Source of the DNA: Candidatus Pelagibacter sp.
GTDB taxonomy: Bacteria > Pseudomonadota > Alphaproteobacteria > Pelagibacterales > Pelagibacteraceae
Assembly (NCBI GenBank): GCA_028221385.1
Contig: JAOIRP010000005.1
Span: 1 to 38,891, forward strand
Reading direction: 5' to 3'
Length of the DNA: 38,891 bases
This document shows positions 1 through 9,674 of the stretch, in pieces. Numbering within the stretch: the stretch's first letter is position 1; each line of letters opens with the position of its first letter. The notes beneath the pieces are model-generated. The model did no database searches. It saw only the letters and a list, made by a program, of their open reading frames with translations, and was not told the DNA's origin. A program made the position numbers and the translations under genes.

Positions 1-1403
1 GATATTGATTGTGGTCCTTCGTGCACATTTAAAAAAAAACCGACACCATGACCTGTGCCGTGTGCATAATCTAAGTTAGATACTTTTAGAAACTTTCTAG
101 CTCTTTTGTCAATTTTTTTACCAGTATTATCTTTTTGAAGATTGGTTTGAGCTACCGCTATGTGTCCTTTTAATACTTTAGTGTAAATATCCTTTATAAA
201 TTTTTTAGGCTTTGAAAAAGAAATAGCTCTAGTTACATCAGTTGTCCCATACTTATATTGACCACCAGAGTCGCACAAAAAAATATCTTTTTTATTAATT
301 ATTTTTGTTGATTTTTTTGTTGCCCTGTAATGAACGATAGCACCATTCGATCCAGTTCCAGCTATCGTATCGAAACTAGGAAATAGATAATCTGCACTAT
401 ATCTTCTAAATTTTTCTAGTTTATTCTGAGCATCAACTTCTGTTAATTTTTTTTTATTAATATTTTTAATCCAAAATATAAACTTGGTTAAAGCTAGACC
501 GTCTTTATTGTGTGCTTCAATCATGTGTTTAATTTCACATGGATTTTTAACTGATTTTAAATCATATATGGGGTCACCTTTATTAATAATATTAAATTTA
601 GATTTAATTATTTTTTCATAAAAAATTGAACAGGATTGATTGTCGATTATAAAGTTTTTTCCTTTTATTTTATTTATGAAATTTTCAAAATTATCTAAAT
701 CTATTAATTGATTTTTTTTTATTATATTTTCTTTTATAATTTTTTGACAATTTTCTTCTTTAGCAATTAAAAATAATTTTTTATTTTTACCAATAATTAA
801 TCTACAATTTGGTATTGGGCTAGTTGGATTGTCGTATCCACGAATATTTAAAATCCACGCAACATTTTCTGGGGCGCTTATAAATAAAAAATCTGTTTTA
901 TTTTTTTTTAGATAATCAATAACTTTTCTTATTTTTGATAGATGGCTTTCACCTACAATTTTTTTATTTAAAGAAAAAAAGGGTCTTGTTTTTTTAATAT
1001 TTTTTTTAGATACCAAGTCAATTAAATTCTTTTTAATTGATATTAATTTATTGTGTTTTGAAAAATAAAACATCAATTTTTTTGATGTAAATAATTTGGG
1101 ATCAAATCCTAGTTTGTAGTTTTTAATAATTTGGTAAGGTAATTGTTTATGGAGTTCAATAATTTTAAAATTTTTACCTGCTTCTTTTTTTGCTTGAATT
1201 GTGTATCTTCCATCTATAAAGAGATAGTTTTTATTTTTCAAAATTACGGCAAAACCAGCAGAACCTGTAAAATTAGATATATTTTCTAGTCTATTATTTT
1301 GATCATAGTCTGAAAAAAATTCATCATTTTTTGGAATAATGTAACCATCGATATTTAATTGATTGATTTTGTTTCTTAATTTTTTAATATTTTTATTTAT
1401 CAT
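1..1403 (-). CDS. pepP: Xaa-Pro aminopeptidase (aminopeptidase P), C-terminus cut off by window edge
   Basis: An M24-family metallopeptidase that removes an N-terminal residue preceding proline. The minus-strand frame opens with ATG at 1403 and stays open to base 1, giving about 467 residues; it is a partial gene whose last part lies outside the window. Visible metal-site motifs are DSGGQYKYGTTDVTR (two Asp ligands), HGTGHGVG (His ligand) and NVHEGPQS (Glu ligand), in the expected order; the final Glu ligand should lie just beyond the window. The N-terminal half resembles the two creatinase-like domains of the long aminopeptidase P type (FTGSAGFAVI, LFIDGRY). Its ATG overlaps the stop of the helicase gene by 4 bp (ATGA), so the two are probably co-transcribed and translationally coupled. 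The family call is secure; the symbol is by family resemblance. Confidence 0.93.
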   Translation of the reverse strand, partial: MINKNIKKLRNKINQLNIDGYIIPKNDEFFSDYDQNNRLENISNFTGSAGFAVILKNKNYLFIDGRYTIQAKKEAGKNFKIIELHKQLPYQIIKNYKLGFDPKLFTSKKLMFYFSKHNKLISIKKNLIDLVSKKNIKKTRPFFSLNKKIVGESHLSKIRKVIDYLKKNKTDFLFISAPENVAWILNIRGYDNPTSPIPNCRLIIGKNKKLFLIAKEENCQKIIKENIIKKNQLIDLDNFENFINKIKGKNFIIDNQSCSIFYEKIIKSKFNIINKGDPIYDLKSVKNPCEIKHMIEAHNKDGLALTKFIFWIKNINKKKLTEVDAQNKLEKFRRYSADYLFPSFDTIAGTGSNGAIVHYRATKKSTKIINKKDIFLCDSGGQYKYGTTDVTRAISFSKPKKFIKDIYTKVLKGHIAVAQTNLQKDNTGKKIDKRARKFLKVSNLDYAHGTGHGVGFFLNVHEGPQSI

Positions 1404-3436
1404 TTAATTCTTTTTTGGTATCTAGCCCAACCAGGACTCCTGTTATTATTTTCATCATTAAAATCAAAATCTTGGTTAAATTCAAAATCATTTTGATCAT
1501 TTTCATCAAAAAAAGAATTTTTGTCTAAAAACTTTTCTGGAAGTTCCTCAATAAATCTTGAAGCCATACTATCAATCCAATCTCCTTGATAAAATCTATT
1601 CATTGAAAATGATATTAGTGCCTTTTTTTTAGCCCTTGTGATTCCTACATAAGCAAGTCTTCTTTCTTCCTCTAAGCCATTTTGTCCTTTTTCTTCTATT
1701 GATTTTTGATGCGGAAATAGACCCTCTTCCCATCCAGGTAAAAATACAACGTCAAATTCAAGACCCTTTGAGCCATGCATAGTCATCATATTTACTTTTT
1801 CTCCATCCCAATCCTGATCGATCGATGTCGCAAGAGCAACATGTTCTAAAAAATTCTCTAAATTATCAAACTCTTTCATAGCACTTAATAACTCTTTGAT
1901 ATTTTCTAATCTATTTTCATTATCAACATCTTTTTTATTTTTAAGCATAGCTGAGTAACCCGATTCATCTAAAATTAGTTGTAGCAATTTTATATGGTTA
2001 ATTTTTTTTACATATAAATCATTCCTCCATTTTTCCATTAAAAATAAAAATGAACTTAAACCAACTTTTGTTTTCGGTTTGATCAAATTAAGTTCTATTA
2101 ATTTCTTTGATGAAGATTCAAGATTTAAAGAGTTATTTTTTGAATGTTCGTGTATTAGTTTAATTGTACTTTCACCAATAGATCTTTTAGGTTGATTAAC
2201 AATTCTATCAAAAGCTAAATCATCTTTTGTTTGATACACCATTCTTAAATAAGCTACACAATCTTTAATTTCTGCTCTTTCATAAAACTTAGTACCACCT
2301 AAAATTCTATATGGTATTCCAATTTTTAAAAAACGTTCTTCAAATTCTCGTGTTTGAAAAATAGCCCTAACTAGAATTGCGATATTATTAAATGAAAAAT
2401 TTTTTTTTAATTTTTTTTCAATTTCATCCCCAACAGCTATTGCCTCATCTTTCCCATTCTTGAAACAGTTAAGTGAAACTAAATCTCCCTCTTTCATAGT
2501 TGTGCGTAAAGTTTTGCCAACTCTATTTTGATTATTCTCAATTAAATTCGAAGCAACGGATAAAATATTTTGAGAAGATCTATAATTTTCTTCTAATCTT
2601 ATAATTTTAGAATTTTTATATACTTTATCAAAATCTAGAAAATTTTTTATTTCTGCACCACGCCAACTATAAATAGACTGATCATCATCTCCTACACAAC
2701 ATATATTTTTATATTTTTCTGATAGTAAATATAACCATCTACTTTGAATATAATTTGTATCTTGATACTCATCCACCAATATAAATTTAAAATTATTACT
2801 ATATATCTCCCTTATCTCTGAATTTTTTTCTAATATTTTTACCGTATGAAGAATTAGATCACCAAAGTCACATGTATTTAAATCTAAAAGTTTTTGTTGA
2901 TAGATTTTGTATAAGGGTTGAACAGTTTTTTCATAAATGTCTTTTTTGTCAACAATCACATCGTTCGGATAAAATCCTTTATTTTTCCATCTATCAATAA
3001 TTGATAAAATATATTTCGGTGCTAATTGTTTAATATCAATATTTTCAGCTTTACAAATATTTTTAATTAATCTTATTTGATCATCTGTATCTATAATTGT
3101 AAAATTTGACGTAAGACCAGCTGCCGAAGCATGCTTTCTTAATAGTTTTGCACAAGTTGAATGAAAAGTACCTAGCCAAGACAACCCAGTAGCTTCGGAA
3201 TTAAGCATAGAACTTATTCTATTTTGCATCTCCTTTGCAGCCTTATTTGTAAAAGTTACAGACAATATCTGATTAGGAAAAGCTTTCTTCTCTTTAATTA
3301 TATGAGCGATTCTAGATGTGAGAACTTTAGTTTTACCAGAGCCAGCTCCAGCAACTATAAGTAACGGTCCATTAAGGTGTAAAACTGCTTCTTTTTGAGC
3401 TTTATTTAGATCATTTAAATAATCAGAGTTTATCAT
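1400..3436 (-). CDS. uvrD: ATP-dependent DNA helicase UvrD/PcrA (superfamily 1)
   Basis: A 3'-5' SF1A helicase for nucleotide excision repair, mismatch repair and clearing of stalled complexes. At 678 residues it is somewhat shorter than typical UvrD (about 720). Motifs run in order: Walker A GAGSGKT at residues 30-36, VDEYQDTN (Walker B, DExQ type), DDQSIYSWRGA, the late MTMHGSKGLEFDVV motif, FPH after GWEEGL, and EERRLAYVGITRA. The C-terminal tail is rich in Asn, Asp and Phe and ends in a basic SPGWARYQKRIK stretch. Start ATG at 3436 is the only sensible one; upstream is a TATAAT hexamer 11 bp before the ATG and no clear Shine-Dalgarno. It is followed with a 4-bp overlap by pepP. It is divergent from the AsmA-like gene across a 43-bp gap that must hold both promoters. 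Confidence 0.95.
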   Translation of the reverse strand: MINSDYLNDLNKAQKEAVLHLNGPLLIVAGAGSGKTKVLTSRIAHIIKEKKAFPNQILSVTFTNKAAKEMQNRISSMLNSEATGLSWLGTFHSTCAKLLRKHASAAGLTSNFTIIDTDDQIRLIKNICKAENIDIKQLAPKYILSIIDRWKNKGFYPNDVIVDKKDIYEKTVQPLYKIYQQKLLDLNTCDFGDLILHTVKILEKNSEIREIYSNNFKFILVDEYQDTNYIQSRWLYLLSEKYKNICCVGDDDQSIYSWRGAEIKNFLDFDKVYKNSKIIRLEENYRSSQNILSVASNLIENNQNRVGKTLRTTMKEGDLVSLNCFKNGKDEAIAVGDEIEKKLKKNFSFNNIAILVRAIFQTREFEERFLKIGIPYRILGGTKFYERAEIKDCVAYLRMVYQTKDDLAFDRIVNQPKRSIGESTIKLIHEHSKNNSLNLESSSKKLIELNLIKPKTKVGLSSFLFLMEKWRNDLYVKKINHIKLLQLILDESGYSAMLKNKKDVDNENRLENIKELLSAMKEFDNLENFLEHVALATSIDQDWDGEKVNMMTMHGSKGLEFDVVFLPGWEEGLFPHQKSIEEKGQNGLEEERRLAYVGITRAKKKALISFSMNRFYQGDWIDSMASRFIEELPEKFLDKNSFFDENDQNDFEFNQDFDFNDENNNRSPGWARYQKRIK

Positions 3437-3479
3437 TTTAAAATATTCATTATAAGCTTATTAAATTTTATTAGTAGAT

Positions 3480-5183
3480 ATGAAACAAAAATATACCAAA
3501 AAAATTGCAAAGCTGATTGATTCATTGATCATAAATACACTATTAAAAGTTATTTATAAAATAAAATATTTTTTTGTTTGGCATTTTTGGAATTTGACTA
3601 AAAAATTTAATAAACTGTTTAACAACTTATTAAAAAAACCATTATCAAACTTTTTTATAAAAATAAGTGATTTTATTAGTTATTTATTTAAAAAAAAGAT
3701 AACTAAAAATGTAAATACATTTACTCAAAAGTTATTTTTTAAGTTTGATAATTTAAAAACCAAATATTTTGGAAAAAGCTCTAAAATAAGTAATTTTAAT
3801 AAATTTATAATAGCTTTTATTTCCATATTATTTTTTTATTTATTTTATTTATCAATTCCAGCTTTATATGACAAAACCTGGGTGCAGAATTTAGTTGAAA
3901 AAAAATTAATAGATGAATTTAATATTAATCTTAGTTCTTCTTCAGCAATTTCTTACAATATTTTGCCTTCACCACATTTTTTGATAAAAGATTCAAAGAT
4001 TATTATAGAACGTGAAGACAAGCCAATTGAAATTGCAGAAATTAAAAGACTAAAAGTATTTTTTTATCAAAGTAATTTTTTAAAAAAAGAAAATATTACC
4101 TTTAAAAAAGTTCACATCAATGATGCAAATTTTTCATTACAAGGAAAAGATTTGTCTTTTTTAATAAAAGGAATTGAAAATAGATTTTCTAATAAAAAAA
4201 TAAAGATAAATAAAAGTAAAGTTTTTTTTAAAGATGATGAGCAAAACACTGTTGCTATTATAAAAGTACCAGAAACATATTTTTTTTATGATAATTTAAA
4301 GTTGAATAATATCTTAAAAGCAAAAAGTGAAATTTTTAAAACTCCATTTAATTTTGATCTGTTAAAAGATTTTGATACAAAAAAAAAAGAAATCATGATT
4401 TCATCAGATAAATTACGATTAAAAATATTAAATGAATATTCAAATTTAACTGATGAAATAATTGAAGGTTTTGCATCAATTTCACTTTTAAATTTTAAAT
4501 CACAAACCAAATACGAAATAGAAGAAAACTTAATTTTTTTTGAATCAGATCAAACAATAATAAAAAATCCAAATTTTAATTATAAAGGTAGATTATTTAC
4601 TAAACCTTTTAATATTGCGCTTGATATAGAGTTAAAAAAATATGAATTATCTAAATTACTAAACTTGGACTCTATTTTTAGTGAACTTATTAAAAGTCAA
4701 ATATTGTTGAATAACAATATTAGCGCTAATACTTCAATTGTAATTAAAGAAAATAAGAATAGTCAACTATTTAATAGTTCATTAGTTAATCTTAATATAA
4801 CAAATGGTGCAATTAATTTTAATAAAAGTAAATTCACCAATAATAAAATAGGTTCGTTGGAAATAAGCAATAGCAACCTATCTTACACGGATAATGATTT
4901 AGTTCTAAATACTGATATTTTAATTAATATAAAAAATTATGACAATTTATTTTCACTTTTACAAACCCCAAAAAATTTAAGGTCGGATATTGAAGTTATT
5001 AAAATTAACCTAGACTTTAATTTTTTATCTAATCAAATAGATGTTAACAGAATTCAATTCAATGATATTGAGGACAATGATCAAGCTTTAAAAATATTGA
5101 AAGAACTTAGTGATATTGAAAATTTAAATTTTCATAAATCTAGAAGAATTTTTAATAAAGTGTTTGAAGCTTATTTTGGATAA
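3480..5183 (+). CDS. AsmA-like inner-membrane protein, function unassigned
   Basis: 567 residues, very rich in Lys, Asn, Ile and Phe. Residues 1-105 are basic and aromatic with no convincing signal peptide. One strong transmembrane segment follows at about 107-125, and the rest is predicted to lie in the periplasm. Right after the membrane segment the pattern '[18 protein letters not shown]' resembles the start of AsmA domains, which belong to the bridge-like lipid-transport-related AsmA/TamB superfamily. The remainder looks like repeating beta-strand segments. The AsmA assignment is by pattern only, and another membrane-anchored beta-rich protein is possible. The long basic N-terminal extension is odd, since most AsmA proteins start at the membrane helix. 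Its 3' end overlaps the convergent fumC by 13 bp. Confidence 0.6.
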   Translation: MKQKYTKKIAKLIDSLIINTLLKVIYKIKYFFVWHFWNLTKKFNKLFNNLLKKPLSNFFIKISDFISYLFKKKITKNVNTFTQKLFFKFDNLKTKYFGKSSKISNFNKFIIAFISILFFYLFYLSIPALYDKTWVQNLVEKKLIDEFNINLSSSSAISYNILPSPHFLIKDSKIIIEREDKPIEIAEIKRLKVFFYQSNFLKKENITFKKVHINDANFSLQGKDLSFLIKGIENRFSNKKIKINKSKVFFKDDEQNTVAIIKVPETYFFYDNLKLNNILKAKSEIFKTPFNFDLLKDFDTKKKEIMISSDKLRLKILNEYSNLTDEIIEGFASISLLNFKSQTKYEIEENLIFFESDQTIIKNPNFNYKGRLFTKPFNIALDIELKKYELSKLLNLDSIFSELIKSQILLNNNISANTSIVIKENKNSQLFNSSLVNLNITNGAINFNKSKFTNNKIGSLEISNSNLSYTDNDLVLNTDILINIKNYDNLFSLLQTPKNLRSDIEVIKINLDFNFLSNQIDVNRIQFNDIEDNDQALKILKELSDIENLNFHKSRRIFNKVFEAYFG

Positions 5184-6559
5184 ATCATTTTTTTCGGGTC
5201 TACAATTTTTTCATAATTTTTTTCATTTATAAGACCTGTTTTTAAAGCTTCATATTTTAAAGATGTGTTATTTTTTAGTGCATTTTTTGCAATTTTAGAA
5301 GCTTGGTCGTATCCAATGTGTGGAGCTAAAGCAGTTACAAGCATTAGGGAATTATCTAAATGTTCTTTAATTTTTCTTTTGTTTGCTTTTATTCCCTTTA
5401 CACAAAATTCTGAAAAATTTTTTGTAGAATCGGCGATAAGATCGATTGATTGAAGTATATTATGAGCAATCATTGGTTTAAATACATTGAGTTCAAAATG
5501 ACCGTGGGATCCAGCTATAGTAATGCCGGTATGATTTCCTATAACCTGAGCACAAACCATAGTGACAGCCTCACATTGCGTTGGATTAACTTTTCCAGGC
5601 ATAATAGATGAACCAGGTTCATTTTCTGGAAGTATTAATTCCCCATACCCAGCTCTTGGACCAGAGCCTAAGAATCTTATATCGTTTGAAATTTTCATTA
5701 ATGAAACGGCACATGTATTTAATATTCCTGAAAAATTTACGATAGAGTCGTGAGCTGCTAGTTCAGCAAATTTATTTTGCGCAGGCTTGAAAGGAAGTTT
5801 TGTATATTTTGCTATTTCTTTAACAATTTTTTTGTCAAAACCTTTTTTAGAATTAATTCCCGTTCCAACAGCAGTTCCACCTTGAGCAAGAAAATATATT
5901 TCTTTTAAAGAAAATTCTACTCTTTCTATACATTTTTTTAATTGAGTTTGGTAGCCTGAAAACTCTTGGCCCAATGATAATGGAGTAGCATCTTGCAAAT
6001 GTGTTCTTCCAATTTTAATAATATTTTTAAATTCTTTTGATTTTTTATTTAGTTCTCTTTCTAATTTTTTTAAGCTTGGCAAAAGTTTGCTGTTTGTTTC
6101 CTTAGCAACAGATATGTGCATAGCAGTAGGGAAAACATCATTCGTAGATTGAGATTTATTTACATGATCGTTAGGGTGAACTGGTTTTTTTGATCCTTTT
6201 TTACCATGCATAAGTTCAATTGCCCTATTAGCAATGACCTCGTTGACATTCATATTTGTTTGAGTACCGGAACCAGTTTGCCAAACTTTTAATGGAAAAT
6301 TTTTATCAAGTTTACCTTTAATTATTTCATCTGATGCTTTAATTATTGAATTTGATATTTTTTTTTCAATCTGTTTTTCTTTAAAATGAACGATTGCAGC
6401 AGATCTTTTTATGATAGCTATTGATTTAATTATTGAAATATTAACTAAAATTTTTCCAATGTTAAAAAATTTATTAGATCTCTGTGTAGAAGCACCCCAA
6501 TAATTATTATCTGGTACATTTATACTTCCAATGCTGTCAAATTCTTTTCTTAATTTCAT
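5171..6559 (-). CDS. fumC: Class II fumarate hydratase
   Basis: Catalyses reversible hydration of fumarate to malate in the TCA cycle, as an iron-independent cytoplasmic homotetramer. The 462 residues match the usual length. Motifs seen are [13 protein letters not shown] (residues 96-108), the [10 protein letters not shown] active-site segment with His188, and the family signature [11 protein letters not shown] with the catalytic Ser at about 318. N-terminal 'YWGASTQRS' is also typical of the fumarase/aspartase superfamily. GTHLQD/GSS-type motifs are shared with aspartase, but the overall sequence reads as FumC. Start ATG at 6559 gives the canonical [11 protein letters not shown] beginning; no clear Shine-Dalgarno is present. 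It is divergent from the MazG-like gene over a 66-bp AT-rich gap and convergent with the AsmA-like gene with a 13-bp overlap. Confidence 0.97.
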   Translation of the reverse strand: MKLRKEFDSIGSINVPDNNYWGASTQRSNKFFNIGKILVNISIIKSIAIIKRSAAIVHFKEKQIEKKISNSIIKASDEIIKGKLDKNFPLKVWQTGSGTQTNMNVNEVIANRAIELMHGKKGSKKPVHPNDHVNKSQSTNDVFPTAMHISVAKETNSKLLPSLKKLERELNKKSKEFKNIIKIGRTHLQDATPLSLGQEFSGYQTQLKKCIERVEFSLKEIYFLAQGGTAVGTGINSKKGFDKKIVKEIAKYTKLPFKPAQNKFAELAAHDSIVNFSGILNTCAVSLMKISNDIRFLGSGPRAGYGELILPENEPGSSIMPGKVNPTQCEAVTMVCAQVIGNHTGITIAGSHGHFELNVFKPMIAHNILQSIDLIADSTKNFSEFCVKGIKANKRKIKEHLDNSLMLVTALAPHIGYDQASKIAKNALKNNTSLKYEALKTGLINEKNYEKIVDPKKMIYPK

Positions 6560-6625
6560 TGATTATTACTTCATTAATAACTTAATATAGTTATATATTA
6601 AATTTTTAAAAATTACAGGAGCTAA

Positions 6626-6997
6626 ATGTCAAATTTTAATAAAGTAAAAACTTTCATGGAAACTTTTGGCCAAGAAGTAAAAAAAAAGCCCTCTTTTAGT
6701 ACTGATAAGATTAATAAACTCAGATACGATCTAATTAAAGAAGAGTTAGATGAACTAAGTGAGGCTATGAAAAATAAGGATCTTTTAGAAGTTGCGGATG
6801 CTTTAACGGATATATTGTATGTAACATATGGAGCTGGCCACGCTTTTGGCATAGATCTTGATAAATGCTTTGAAGAAGTTCAAAACTCTAACATGAGCAA
6901 GTTAGATGAAAAAGGAAAACCTATTTATAATGAAAAAGGAAAAGTTATGAAGGGTCCTAATTATTTTAAACCAAACTTGAGTAAATTTATAAATTAG
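6626..6997 (+). CDS. MazG-like / PRA-PH superfamily nucleotide pyrophosphohydrolase
   Basis: 123 residues of the all-alpha NTP pyrophosphohydrolase superfamily (MazG, HisE, dUTPase-like). The metal-binding pattern is visible as KEELDELSEA followed by EVADALTDILYV, the EExxE ... ExxD arrangement that binds magnesium in this group. The C-terminal 'GPNYFKPNLSKF' is typical of the stand-alone phosphoribosyl-ATP pyrophosphohydrolase-like members also common in phages. The substrate cannot be told: housecleaning of non-canonical NTPs is plausible, and HisE itself is less likely because no his genes are nearby. The start is supported by an AGGAG Shine-Dalgarno at 6617-6621. It is convergent with ssrA, whose 3' end lies just past its stop. 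Confidence 0.82.
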   Translation: MSNFNKVKTFMETFGQEVKKKPSFSTDKINKLRYDLIKEELDELSEAMKNKDLLEVADALTDILYVTYGAGHAFGIDLDKCFEEVQNSNMSKLDEKGKPIYNEKGKVMKGPNYFKPNLSKFIN

Positions 6998-6999
6998 TT

Positions 7000-7262
7000 A
7001 GTAGGGGCGTTCTGTTACCCGGTGCCCCAGACCGTGCTTCTATAATTAACCTAAGTTAATTATGCAGCAATAGCGTAACTTTCGTTAGCATTTAAAGTTT
7101 AGCCCGTTACGGTGGAACAATCCCGAACGAAAGAATAGCCTTTAGTCACCCGTCGATCCTAGTTCACCCCCATAAGTTGTAAATGGTGGAGGTGGTGGGT
7201 ACTGCCCCCACGTCCGTAATGGTTATTACGAAATTCGTTTATCGTCGTAGTTGGCAAGCCAA
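7000..7262 (-). ncRNA. ssrA: Transfer-messenger RNA, circularly permuted two-piece type
   Basis: Read on the minus strand, the acceptor piece comes first (about 7262 to 7184). It ends in CACCTCC-ACCA and has a T-arm GTGGG-GGCAGTA-CCCAC, the unusual T-loop of alphaproteobacterial tmRNA. A 12-base spacer follows (7183-7172), then the coding piece starts GGGGGTGAACTAGGATCGAC at 7171. GGGGGTG pairs fully with CACCTCC across the permutation point (one G-U). The tag frame at 7089-7060 reads ANESYAIAA-stop. The stop codon opens a perfect 8-bp hairpin (TAATTAAC, loop TTAG, GTTAATTA), and a GGGGC/GCCCC stem lies near the 3' end. It rescues stalled ribosomes with SmpB. Both outer ends are approximate. 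Permutation and tag are seen directly in the sequence; two-piece processing is known for alphaproteobacteria. Confidence 0.95.
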
Positions 7263-7267
7263 CAGTA

Positions 7268-7297
7268 TTAATATAAAAGCAATTACAAGAGATTCAA
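7268..7297 (-). promoter_or_regulatory. Candidate sigma70 promoter for ssrA
   Basis: On the minus strand TTGAAT (7297-7292) is followed after 16-18 bp by TATATT/TATTAA (within 7275-7268). This places a start site near 7260, just before the acceptor piece. It lies directly upstream of the thyX ATG on the other strand, so the two divergent promoters must share this region. Motif-only prediction. Confidence 0.5.
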
Positions 7298-7305
7298 TAA
7301 AAATC

Positions 7306-8253
7306 ATGAAATTAACTAAAGAACAAACTCAAGAGATTAAAGATCAACAGTCTCAAGAGAATCCGACTAAAAGAGTTACAGCCCCAGAGCTTGAAAAAAT
7401 TCTTTATGAGGCCATGCCAGCATTAGATCATGGTTTTGTCAGGGTAATCGATTACATGGGTGATGACACGTCGATAGTTCAATCAGCAAGAGTTTCATAT
7501 GGAAAGGGAACTAAGCAAGTCTCAACAGATGCTGGCTTAATTAAATATTTAATGAGACATTGGCATAGCACTCCATTTGAAATGTGTGAAATTAAATACC
7601 ATGTTAAACTTCCAATTTTTATTGCTCGTCAATGGATTAGACATAGAACAGCAAATGTTAATGAATACTCTGCAAGATATTCAATATTAGATAAAGAATT
7701 CTATTTACCATCAACAGAAAATTTAGCAGCACAATCTGTTAGCAATAGACAAGGTAGAGGCGATGTTATTGAAGGTGAGCAAGCAAAAGAAGTTTTAGAA
7801 CTTTTAAAAAATGATGCTGAAAGAACTTATGACAATTATGAGATGATGCTTAATCAAAGATTTGATGGCACAACCATTGATGAAAATAAAAAAGGTCTAG
7901 CTAGAGAACTTGCAAGAATGAATTTAACATTAAATACTTACACCCAGTGGTACTGGAAAACAGACTTATTAAATCTAATGAATTTTTTAAGACTTAGAGC
8001 AGATAGTCACGCACAATATGAAATAAGAGTGTATGCAGATATTATGTTGGACACTGTCAAAAAGTGGGTTCCAATAACTTATGATGCATTTATGGATTAT
8101 AGAGTTGGTGGTACAGAAGTTTCTGCGAAAGGAAAAGTTATAATTCAAAAACTTATCAAACGCGAAGATGTGAGTCCAGAGAGCTCTGGTTTATCCAAAA
8201 GAGAATGGAACGAACTAATGGTTGCTTTTGATCTCAAAGATAAACTAATTTAA
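7306..8253 (+). CDS. thyX: FAD-dependent thymidylate synthase ThyX
   Basis: Makes dTMP from dUMP using methylene-tetrahydrofolate, NADPH and FAD; it replaces ThyA. The ThyX signature RHR-X7-S is present at residues 112-122 ([11 protein letters not shown]), followed by ARYS, with 'RQWIRHR' upstream. From ATG 7306 (MKLTKEQ) the protein is 315 residues, a usual length for the longer alphaproteobacterial ThyX. The same frame is open back to 7183, but that extra 41-codon stretch is antisense to the tmRNA acceptor piece and spells no ThyX sequence, so the 7306 start is chosen. The 3' end overlaps the convergent glycosyltransferase gene by 9 bp. Whether a thyA exists elsewhere cannot be seen. Confidence 0.95.
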   Translation: MKLTKEQTQEIKDQQSQENPTKRVTAPELEKILYEAMPALDHGFVRVIDYMGDDTSIVQSARVSYGKGTKQVSTDAGLIKYLMRHWHSTPFEMCEIKYHVKLPIFIARQWIRHRTANVNEYSARYSILDKEFYLPSTENLAAQSVSNRQGRGDVIEGEQAKEVLELLKNDAERTYDNYEMMLNQRFDGTTIDENKKGLARELARMNLTLNTYTQWYWKTDLLNLMNFLRLRADSHAQYEIRVYADIMLDTVKKWVPITYDAFMDYRVGGTEVSAKGKVIIQKLIKREDVSPESSGLSKREWNELMVAFDLKDKLI

Positions 8254-9612
8254 CTTTTTAGTAGTAATTAACTCATAAATCTTATTGAGCGCTAAAGAAA
8301 AATAAATACTCATAAACATAATAGAAGGAATAAAATATCGAGTGTTTCCTAGCCAACAGCTGGTAAAGAAAAAATATAAAATAGAAAAAAATAAAAATAT
8401 ATTAAGTTCCAAGCTTATTTTTTTTCTTGAAATAATTAATCCATATAGAAACAAACTAAAGAATAGCAATGTAATGATAACTCTAATTTTCAACCAAAAT
8501 TTATGGTCAGGGCTATTTTTGTATTTTTCCCATGTTTGATATTTAGCAGCAAAATAAACCTGCACGGGATTAAGTAGCATTGAGTGAAAATAATTTGGTA
8601 AAACTAATTGCAAAAAAATTATCTTATTCTCAGAAATTGTGTTTATAGAATTATTTCTTATTTCATTTAAAAATTTAATTTTTTCACTTTCTTTTGTAAA
8701 ATCGAAGTTATTATTATCTAAAATTGCTTGCGATTTTTTATTAAGATATTCTCTTGCTTGTAACGCAGTAAAATTTTTTGATTTAACTAAAATTCCTGCT
8801 TCAATATAAGTGTTTAAATCAGTTTTAGATTGTATTGGAGTAAAATAAAAAACATCAGCTCTTTTGTAATTTTGAACTCCAATAAAAAGTAAAATTATTG
8901 CCACACCAAAAATCAAAGATAAAATATTAAAAATTCGATGAGTAATATTTTTCTTTTGAAACAGTAAATAAATTATAAGTATAAGAGGATATAAAAGAGC
9001 TAATGTTCGTAGCGAATATAGAACTCCAATTAAAATACCTAATAAAAAAAAATGAAAAAAGTTTTTTGAATTTAATAAAAGACAAATTGAAAAAATTAGA
9101 ACAGATAAAAATAAACTTTCAGTAAGAAAGGCTAGATGCCATTGAAAAATTATAGGGTTAATAAATAATACTGAAACTATTAATAGAGATAGTCTCTTTT
9201 CTAAAATTTTTGAAATAACTTGATATAAAAAAATTAATGATAAGAGAAAAATAGAAATTTGAAAAAAAATAAATAATTTGTAATTTTTAAGCTCGATTTT
9301 ATATTCAGAGGCCATAATCACATTGTCATTAATCATTTTATTAAAAAAATAAATTATTCTAGGATAAAGAAATGAGAATTTGTAAGCTCCACCACTCTCA
9401 AAAAAGTTTTTGCCACTATTAATATCTGTCCTAATTTTTTCGGCTTCTGTAATATAAGATAGACTATCTTCTTGAAATATAGATGAATATTCTTGGTCAC
9501 CTGATTTGAATGAATTGTTTTCAAATTTAACCAAATATTGGTTTGATATTAAAAGTGACAATAAGAAACAAATTAATATATAGATAATTTTTGGATTGAA
9601 AGTTTTGTTCAT
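8245..9612 (-). CDS. Polytopic membrane protein, GT-C-type glycosyltransferase-like
   Basis: 455 residues with about 10 hydrophobic segments. The N-terminal helix (about residues 9-27) is followed by a first extracytoplasmic loop with acidic residues ([17 protein letters not shown]). An Asp/Glu-bearing first loop after helix 1 is typical of the GT-C fold (ArnT, PMT, mannosyltransferase-like enzymes), which use polyprenyl-phosphate sugars. The middle '[15 protein letters not shown]' and the late soluble loop before the last helices also fit. No motif proves the substrate, so it could equally be an uncharacterised membrane protein. It is divergent from the FkbM-type methyltransferase over 62 bp; together they look like a small surface-glycan patch between conserved genes. 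Base composition is as AT-rich as its neighbours. Confidence 0.55.
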   Translation of the reverse strand: MNKTFNPKIIYILICFLLSLLISNQYLVKFENNSFKSGDQEYSSIFQEDSLSYITEAEKIRTDINSGKNFFESGGAYKFSFLYPRIIYFFNKMINDNVIMASEYKIELKNYKLFIFFQISIFLLSLIFLYQVISKILEKRLSLLIVSVLFINPIIFQWHLAFLTESLFLSVLIFSICLLLNSKNFFHFFLLGILIGVLYSLRTLALLYPLILIIYLLFQKKNITHRIFNILSLIFGVAIILLFIGVQNYKRADVFYFTPIQSKTDLNTYIEAGILVKSKNFTALQAREYLNKKSQAILDNNNFDFTKESEKIKFLNEIRNNSINTISENKIIFLQLVLPNYFHSMLLNPVQVYFAAKYQTWEKYKNSPDHKFWLKIRVIITLLFFSLFLYGLIISRKKISLELNIFLFFSILYFFFTSCWLGNTRYFIPSIMFMSIYFSLALNKIYELITTKKLN

Positions 9613-9674
9613 TTCTTTTTGTTATTTAATATGCTAGATCAAAAACGATTATATAATTAATTAATTATTATTAA

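Noticed and set aside
6560..6625. Possible riboswitch or terminator in the fumC/MazG-like gap
   Set aside because: AT-rich palindromic stretches only, with no stable GC-containing stem.
7183..7305. N-terminal 41-codon extension of ThyX
   Set aside because: It is antisense to the tmRNA acceptor arm and has no ThyX-like sequence; ATG 7306 is the better start.
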